The translations under genes and the position numbers were made by a program. The notes beneath the pieces were generated by a model. The model saw nothing but the letters and a program-made list of their open reading frames with translations, had not been told where the DNA came from and made no database searches. A stretch of DNA of 39,749 bases, taken from the NCBI RefSeq assembly GCF_005886535.1, contig NZ_PNDS01000101.1, positions 1 to 39,749 on the forward strand. Direction: 5' to 3'. Of the stretch, positions 35,692 to 39,749 are shown piece after piece. This stretch comes from Pseudoalteromonas sp. S2755 (lineage in GTDB: Bacteria; Pseudomonadota; Gammaproteobacteria; Enterobacterales; Alteromonadaceae). Numbering within the stretch: position 1 is the first letter of the stretch; each line of letters begins with the position of its first letter.

Positions 35692-35791
35692 AGCTCATAT
35701 AAGGAGCAAAATTGGGTAAAGTTTACTTTATGTAGGTCGATAACGTTTAATAACTCCGCGGTAAATTGAATTTGTAACAAGGATATAGGTT

Positions 35792-37198
35792 ATGAATATA
35801 AGGTCACAATATCAAATAAATAACGGTAGTTTTATAAATTCAACTGCGTCAGAAAAACTACATGAAAAAGTAACAGAGGTCGCAGCAAATAGAGGCGACG
35901 ATGATCCCAATCAATTACTCAGTTCAAACAATGAATTAACTATTGATTTTTCCTATACACAATCACCAGTCACATATAGTAAAGAATTTTTTCTCAACCT
36001 AGACCTCAGCATGATCGGGCTTAAGCGCTATGGGATTCATCGAGAGCATATGGGAACGGATGAAAATGGCCATATTTATAAAGATACCTATGGTGATTTT
36101 GAAGGAAGAGAGAAAATTGACGAATTTCTAGCTATTTTCGATCGCTTGGACGAAGAACAAAAAATAAAGTTTTCCCACTTTAAACCAACAGAAGCACTTC
36201 TTGACGTTGCTAACAGGTTAACTGATGAGGAGCTTGGTCAGCTCACCGACTTTATTGTCGAGTCGTTGTCTATCAACTTACTGGATCCAAAAAAGGATGA
36301 TTATTCTACCAAGCTAATAAATAAGCTTAGCAATATGTCAGATGAGGTATTACAAGATACGGTGAAGACTATGTCTAAGCTGATGGAGCAAGCTGACAAT
36401 AAAGTCTTCGCTGAACCAAATTTACCAGCTTATCTGCTAGATAAAGACGGCCATGCTGATTTCGATTTAAATGTAAGAGGTTTAGGCTTTTTTGAAGATG
36501 TAAATGCGTATGGTGACATGAACAACCAATTATTAAATGACTATGCAAAATTTGTCATTGATAACAAATTCTCAGACGGTGATCTTTTAGATCTGAACGC
36601 GCATTTAGCAAATTCTGATTTTGATACGAGTCGTGGCATGCTAGATATGGCAACCTTGGTTAAGGCAAATGACCGAACTACTTTTATAGAAATGTTAAAC
36701 GAAGTGGATACGCGGGAGCCGAACAACCTGTTCGCAAGATTGAGTAAACTGAATTACGAAAATGAGAATACAGAGTACTTTAGAACTGACAATAGAGACT
36801 ACGTTAAATTTAAGGGCGCACCAGCTGACGATAACGAAAAGAGTAGGTTATACAATCAGCTGATAAAAGCATATGAAAATCAAGGGCTTGGTTGGATGAA
36901 TGATGTCATGGAGCAATCCGAAGACGCGCCTGTTAGAACCCAGCTAACTATGTGGCTATCTATTTTAGAAGATGTGGAGGAAAACCCCGATGCGTTTAAA
37001 CGCTCAGACTCTGTCGAAACTTGGATGGAGCGCAATTTAGCTGGGATTGTAAATGACTACTATCAAGGTATAAAAGAAAAGGTATTTGCGCATAATGAGG
37101 AGCTAGATAACTTTCTCGATATGAGCATGCTTGAATTGCTTGAGCTAGATGAAGTTGAAGGATCAGAGCCTGATGATCAAGCTCCTCGCACTCAATAG
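35792..37198 (+). CDS. Unrecognised acidic 468-residue protein
   Basis: I do not recognise a family. AAGGAT lies 7 nt before the ATG, so translation is well supported. The product has no signal peptide or membrane span, so it is probably cytosolic unless it leaves by a leaderless route. It is strongly acidic, especially near the C-terminus (LELLELDEVEGSEPDDQAP). Residues 110-210 and 235-330 each contain helical segments of similar look (EKIDEFLAIFDRLDEEQKIKF, TDEELGQLTDFIVESLS, DGDLLDLNAHLANSDFD), suggesting loosely repeated helical units. The N-terminal 60 residues are polar and Asn/Ser-rich. About 100 bp separate it from the upstream gene and 125 bp from hnoX, so it is likely its own unit. 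It should not be assumed to be part of the NO system. Confidence 0.75.
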   Translation: MNIRSQYQINNGSFINSTASEKLHEKVTEVAANRGDDDPNQLLSSNNELTIDFSYTQSPVTYSKEFFLNLDLSMIGLKRYGIHREHMGTDENGHIYKDTYGDFEGREKIDEFLAIFDRLDEEQKIKFSHFKPTEALLDVANRLTDEELGQLTDFIVESLSINLLDPKKDDYSTKLINKLSNMSDEVLQDTVKTMSKLMEQADNKVFAEPNLPAYLLDKDGHADFDLNVRGLGFFEDVNAYGDMNNQLLNDYAKFVIDNKFSDGDLLDLNAHLANSDFDTSRGMLDMATLVKANDRTTFIEMLNEVDTREPNNLFARLSKLNYENENTEYFRTDNRDYVKFKGAPADDNEKSRLYNQLIKAYENQGLGWMNDVMEQSEDAPVRTQLTMWLSILEDVEENPDAFKRSDSVETWMERNLAGIVNDYYQGIKEKVFAHNEELDNFLDMSMLELLELDEVEGSEPDDQAPRTQ

Positions 37199-37323
37199 AA
37201 TATCTATCACTTTGCAAAAATTGTTCTACACTTAGCTAATATCAGAACAAGTTAAGTATTTCAAAAGCTTGCTATAACTCGTAGTGAAATCACAGCGTCG
37301 CAGGCTAAAACTAGGAGCGTTTA

Positions 37324-37863
37324 ATGCGTGGTGTGATATTTAGAGGCTTAGAAGAATTAGTCGTAGAAGCGATTGGCATGCAAGCTTGGGATGAGTTACT
37401 CGAAGCACATGCCCCTGAGGGGAGGGTTTATGTTTCTCCTACATCCTATCCTGATGAAGAGTTATTTGCGTTAGCACAAGGTGTTGCTGATAAGTTGGAA
37501 AAACCATTAACAGATGTATTGGCCATTTTTGGGCAGTCACTATTTGGATTTTTGGCGGAAAAGCATAAAGGTATTTCATCAAAATTTGCATCATTTGAAG
37601 AGCTAGTTTTATCGATCGATAGCGTGATACATATGGAGGTAAAAAAGCTTTATAACGAACCCAATTTACCTTCTATTTCAGCAATAGTAAAAGACGATAA
37701 AACCATAGTGCTAGAATATTGCTCAAGTCGTAAGTTATGTTTCTGTGCAGAAGGCCTACTTCATGGCGCAGCTCAGTTTTATAGCCGAAAGTTGAAAATT
37801 GAACATCCGCAGTGTATGCACAAGGGTTCAAGCCACTGCATACTTATTCTTCATTTGGATTAG
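37324..37863 (+). CDS. hnoX: H-NOX heme nitric-oxide sensor
   Basis: A 179-residue cytosolic heme protein. The proximal heme ligand is His103 in SIDSVIHMEVKKLY, and the YxSxR motif that holds the heme propionates is Y132-C-S-S-R136. The position equivalent to the distal tyrosine of O2-binding H-NOX (five residues after the motif's Arg) is Cys141, so NO rather than O2 sensing is expected. Cys139, His161, Cys164 and Cys172 match the structural zinc site known from Shewanella and Vibrio H-NOX, which has been linked to redox sensing. AGGAG precedes the ATG. The histidine kinase starts 3 bp after its stop. In this family NO-bound H-NOX inhibits the kinase. Confidence 0.95.
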   Translation: MRGVIFRGLEELVVEAIGMQAWDELLEAHAPEGRVYVSPTSYPDEELFALAQGVADKLEKPLTDVLAIFGQSLFGFLAEKHKGISSKFASFEELVLSIDSVIHMEVKKLYNEPNLPSISAIVKDDKTIVLEYCSSRKLCFCAEGLLHGAAQFYSRKLKIEHPQCMHKGSSHCILILHLD

Positions 37864-37866
37864 TTG

Positions 37867-38814
37867 ATGTCTGAAGATACCGATTATAAAAAGGCGTACT
37901 TAAGAGAGCGCCGTGCACGTGATGAAGTTGAGTCCTTACTGGAAGAGAAAACACGTGCCTTATATTTGGCTAACCAAACGCTTGAACGTCAACTAGAACA
38001 GCTTAAGAATCAACAAGCGGTATTAATAAACAATGAGCGAATGGCTACATTAGGGACATTGTCAGCAGGTGTAGCACACGAATTAAATAACCCATTGGCA
38101 TATGTGGCGGGTAACCTAGAGTCACTTAATTTTTATATCTCGCCGATATTACAGTTGCTTGAGACTGTTAAATTACTTGAACAGAATGATTTGAGAGGTA
38201 GTGAATTAGAAACTCGCCTCGTTAATATATATTTGAAACAACGCCTTGACGAAATTGCGGATGATCTACCTGAGCTCATTCATGATACATTGCATGGCTG
38301 TGAACGAATTAAAGCCATAGTAAACGATTTAATGAATTTCTCCCGCTCAAATAATGACAGCTTTAGTAGTGCTTCGTTAAAAAAGATAATTGAAGACACG
38401 CTTCGTTTACTTCATGGCCAACTTAAGGGATACGAGCTAACCGTAGCGATTGAAGATGTCCCAAATATCTCTTGCAAAGAGGGGGCGTTAAAGCAAGCTA
38501 TCATCAACCTGTTAGTAAATGCGAAGTATGCAGTGGACATGAGCCACAAGTCGCACAAATCAATCGAAGTGTTGCTAGCACTAGGTAAAGATCAAGATAT
38601 TATCTTAAGCATTAGCGACAATGGAGTTGGTATTGACGCAGATGTGCTCCCTAGGCTTTTCGATCCGTTCTTTACGACCAAACCTGTAGGCGAGGGGACG
38701 GGCATGGGGCTTGCCGTTACTCAAGCAATTGTGAAAGAGCATAAAGGAAAAATCGAGGTCCATAGCCAAGAAGGCGTAGGTAGCCAGTTCACTATATCTT
38801 TTCCTCTAGAGTAG
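37867..38814 (+). CDS. hnoK: H-NOX-associated soluble histidine kinase
   Basis: A 315-residue kinase from ATG 37867; the in-frame TTG at 37864 directly precedes it. No membrane span is present. A coiled coil covers about residues 10-60. The H-box AGVAHELNNPLAYV has the phosphorylated His71. The N-box is NLLVNAKYAVD, G1 is ISDNGVGIDADV, F-box FDPFFTTKP, G2 GEGTGMGLAVTQAI, and the end is GSQFTISFPLE. The sensor is therefore supplied in trans by H-NOX, encoded immediately upstream. No response regulator is encoded in the rest of the window; in Shewanella and Pseudoalteromonas such kinases phosphorylate several regulators, including a c-di-GMP phosphodiesterase. Confidence 0.93.
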   Translation: MSEDTDYKKAYLRERRARDEVESLLEEKTRALYLANQTLERQLEQLKNQQAVLINNERMATLGTLSAGVAHELNNPLAYVAGNLESLNFYISPILQLLETVKLLEQNDLRGSELETRLVNIYLKQRLDEIADDLPELIHDTLHGCERIKAIVNDLMNFSRSNNDSFSSASLKKIIEDTLRLLHGQLKGYELTVAIEDVPNISCKEGALKQAIINLLVNAKYAVDMSHKSHKSIEVLLALGKDQDIILSISDNGVGIDADVLPRLFDPFFTTKPVGEGTGMGLAVTQAIVKEHKGKIEVHSQEGVGSQFTISFPLE

Positions 38815-38936
38815 TGAGGATCTTGAATATGTTCCCATTTTATAATACGGTGATTTAGTAGATTCGACGCGTTCTCAAACCTTTTCATCTGAGTGTTCGA
38901 AACTCATCTTTTATACTAAAACGTAATAGGGAAATT

Positions 38937-39749
38937 ATGGCGATTGAACTGAAAGTACCCGTGTTGCCTGAGTTAATAGACACTGCAAAAATTACAAAAC
39001 TCTACGTATCCGAAGGAAATCAAGTTGCGAAGGATCAGATCTTATGTGATATCGAAACTGCTAAGGTCCTGTTGGAGTTGCGCGCTCCCGATGCAAGCCA
39101 TGTAAGCAAAATTGTGGTGAATGAGGGAGATATTTTGGAAGCTGATGCACTTATCATGTCAATCACTCCAGATGCAAAATTAAACCACTTGGTTGCACCT
39201 AAACTGAAGAGTACTCATCAGTTACTCAGTAATGAAGACATCAACGCCGAGCATGAGTTCAAAGGTAAAGGCAATATTGATGTGCAGATTGATGCATTAC
39301 CTGACTTTGTAGATAGTGCGACAATTATTGAAATCTATGTCAAAGAAGGAGATAAGGTTGTTTGTGGCGATAAACTTTGTGATGTTTATACTGATAAGGC
39401 TGTTCTTGAAGTAAGTGCTCCCAACGATGGTATAGTATGCGACTTTATCAAAAAGCTTGAACAAACAGTTACATCTGGCGAAACAATTGTCACTTTGTAT
39501 CACCCCGAGTATATCGCGTCTGAGCTCGAACCTGAGCCACAAGAGGATAATATTGATGCTTTATTGGCTCAAGTGCTGTTAGATCCAGCTTTGGATAATG
39601 AACCCCCTACACTGGTCGAACTTAATGCATCCTCTCACCAGGCTACATGCGATAATTTAGAAGCTCAGGAAGACCTAGCGGAAGTCGAAGTAACCGATAG
39701 CACGGTTATTGATACTGACCTTATGATCGGATGGGCGGCGAGTAGTTAT
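38937..39749 (+). CDS. Tandem SucB-like lipoyl-domain protein, runs off the right edge
   Basis: From ATG 38937 (AGGGAAATT upstream) the frame stays open for 271 codons to the window end. Residues 1-77 resemble the lipoyl domain of the 2-oxoglutarate dehydrogenase E2: the start IELKVPVLPELIDTAKI, and Lys43 in DIETAKVLLEL, the lipoylated position of SucB. Residues 114-190 are a second such domain with Lys154 in YTDKAVLEVSAP. The following 80 residues are acidic (EPEPQEDNIDALL, EAQEDLAEVEVTD) and show no peripheral-subunit-binding domain. A catalytic acyltransferase may lie beyond the edge. The gene is 122 bp after hnoK. No E1 or E3 gene is nearby. The function is open: a divergent E2, or a free lipoyl carrier. 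Confidence 0.8.
   Translation, partial: MAIELKVPVLPELIDTAKITKLYVSEGNQVAKDQILCDIETAKVLLELRAPDASHVSKIVVNEGDILEADALIMSITPDAKLNHLVAPKLKSTHQLLSNEDINAEHEFKGKGNIDVQIDALPDFVDSATIIEIYVKEGDKVVCGDKLCDVYTDKAVLEVSAPNDGIVCDFIKKLEQTVTSGETIVTLYHPEYIASELEPEPQEDNIDALLAQVLLDPALDNEPPTLVELNASSHQATCDNLEAQEDLAEVEVTDSTVIDTDLMIGWAASSY

Noticed and set aside
38838..38850. Perfect -10-like TATAAT at 38841-38846 upstream of the lipoyl gene
   Set aside because: No acceptable -35 box at 16-18 bp and no extended -10 TG, so I did not annotate a promoter, although the region may still contain one.

Overview
The window looks like a chromosomal segment of a marine gammaproteobacterium of the Alteromonadales, most likely Pseudoalteromonas or a close relative. 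This rests on gene content and order, not on a database search. The leucine (liu) and isoleucine/valine degradation genes are laid out as I remember them from Shewanella and Pseudoalteromonas. Supporting signs are an M2 peptidase lipoprotein, an H-NOX/histidine-kinase pair, a SCOT-type CoA-transferase inside the liu operon and an AT-leaning composition. No rRNA, tRNA, CRISPR array, prophage or complete insertion sequence was seen.

Left part (1-13.7 kb). The left edge cuts a RAYT/Y1-type transposase, followed by short 'agtggtgggtgtcag' repeats. These repeats sit on both sides of an AT-rich gene for a small exported protein. Next is a BlaI/MecI-type repressor and an M56 (BlaR1-like) membrane peptidase with a TPR C-terminus, behind a promoter that carries two palindromic operators. 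After that come an ABC-2 exporter pair, an M2 (ACE-like) peptidase lipoprotein, FadE, an NTF2/DUF4878-like lipoprotein, a WD40-like lipoprotein, AstB of arginine succinyltransferase catabolism and a PdxH-like flavoprotein.

Middle part (13.7-18.6 kb). A protein with cNMP-binding, CBS-pair and DUF294 nucleotidyltransferase domains is followed at once by a DEDDh-like exonuclease. A BCCT betaine/choline-type transporter faces them, with about 0.6 kb of apparently non-coding DNA upstream of it.

Branched-chain amino-acid island (18.6-34.9 kb). Two divergent transcription units share a 313-bp control region with two LiuR-like operators (TTTACG-N4-SGTAAA). The minus-strand unit liuR-liuA-liuB-liuC-liuD-liuE-scoA-scoB takes isovaleryl-CoA to acetyl-CoA and acetoacetyl-CoA. 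The plus-strand unit encodes thiolase, mmsA, isobutyryl/2-methylbutyryl-CoA dehydrogenase, enoyl-CoA hydratase, 3-hydroxyisobutyryl-CoA hydrolase, mmsB and an SDR dehydrogenase. It handles the valine and isoleucine branches, and its thiolase can finish leucine breakdown by splitting acetoacetyl-CoA. A strong terminator closes each side, and another lies inside the plus-strand unit after mmsA.

Right part (34.9-39.7 kb). A YaeR-type VOC protein, a DUF1330-like protein and an unrecognised acidic 468-aa protein come first. They are followed by the nitric-oxide sensor pair hnoX-hnoK, then an open reading frame that runs off the right edge. That frame begins with two tandem SucB-like lipoyl domains and then an acidic tail instead of the expected E2 architecture. 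This protein and its position beside the NO sensor are the least ordinary part of the window.
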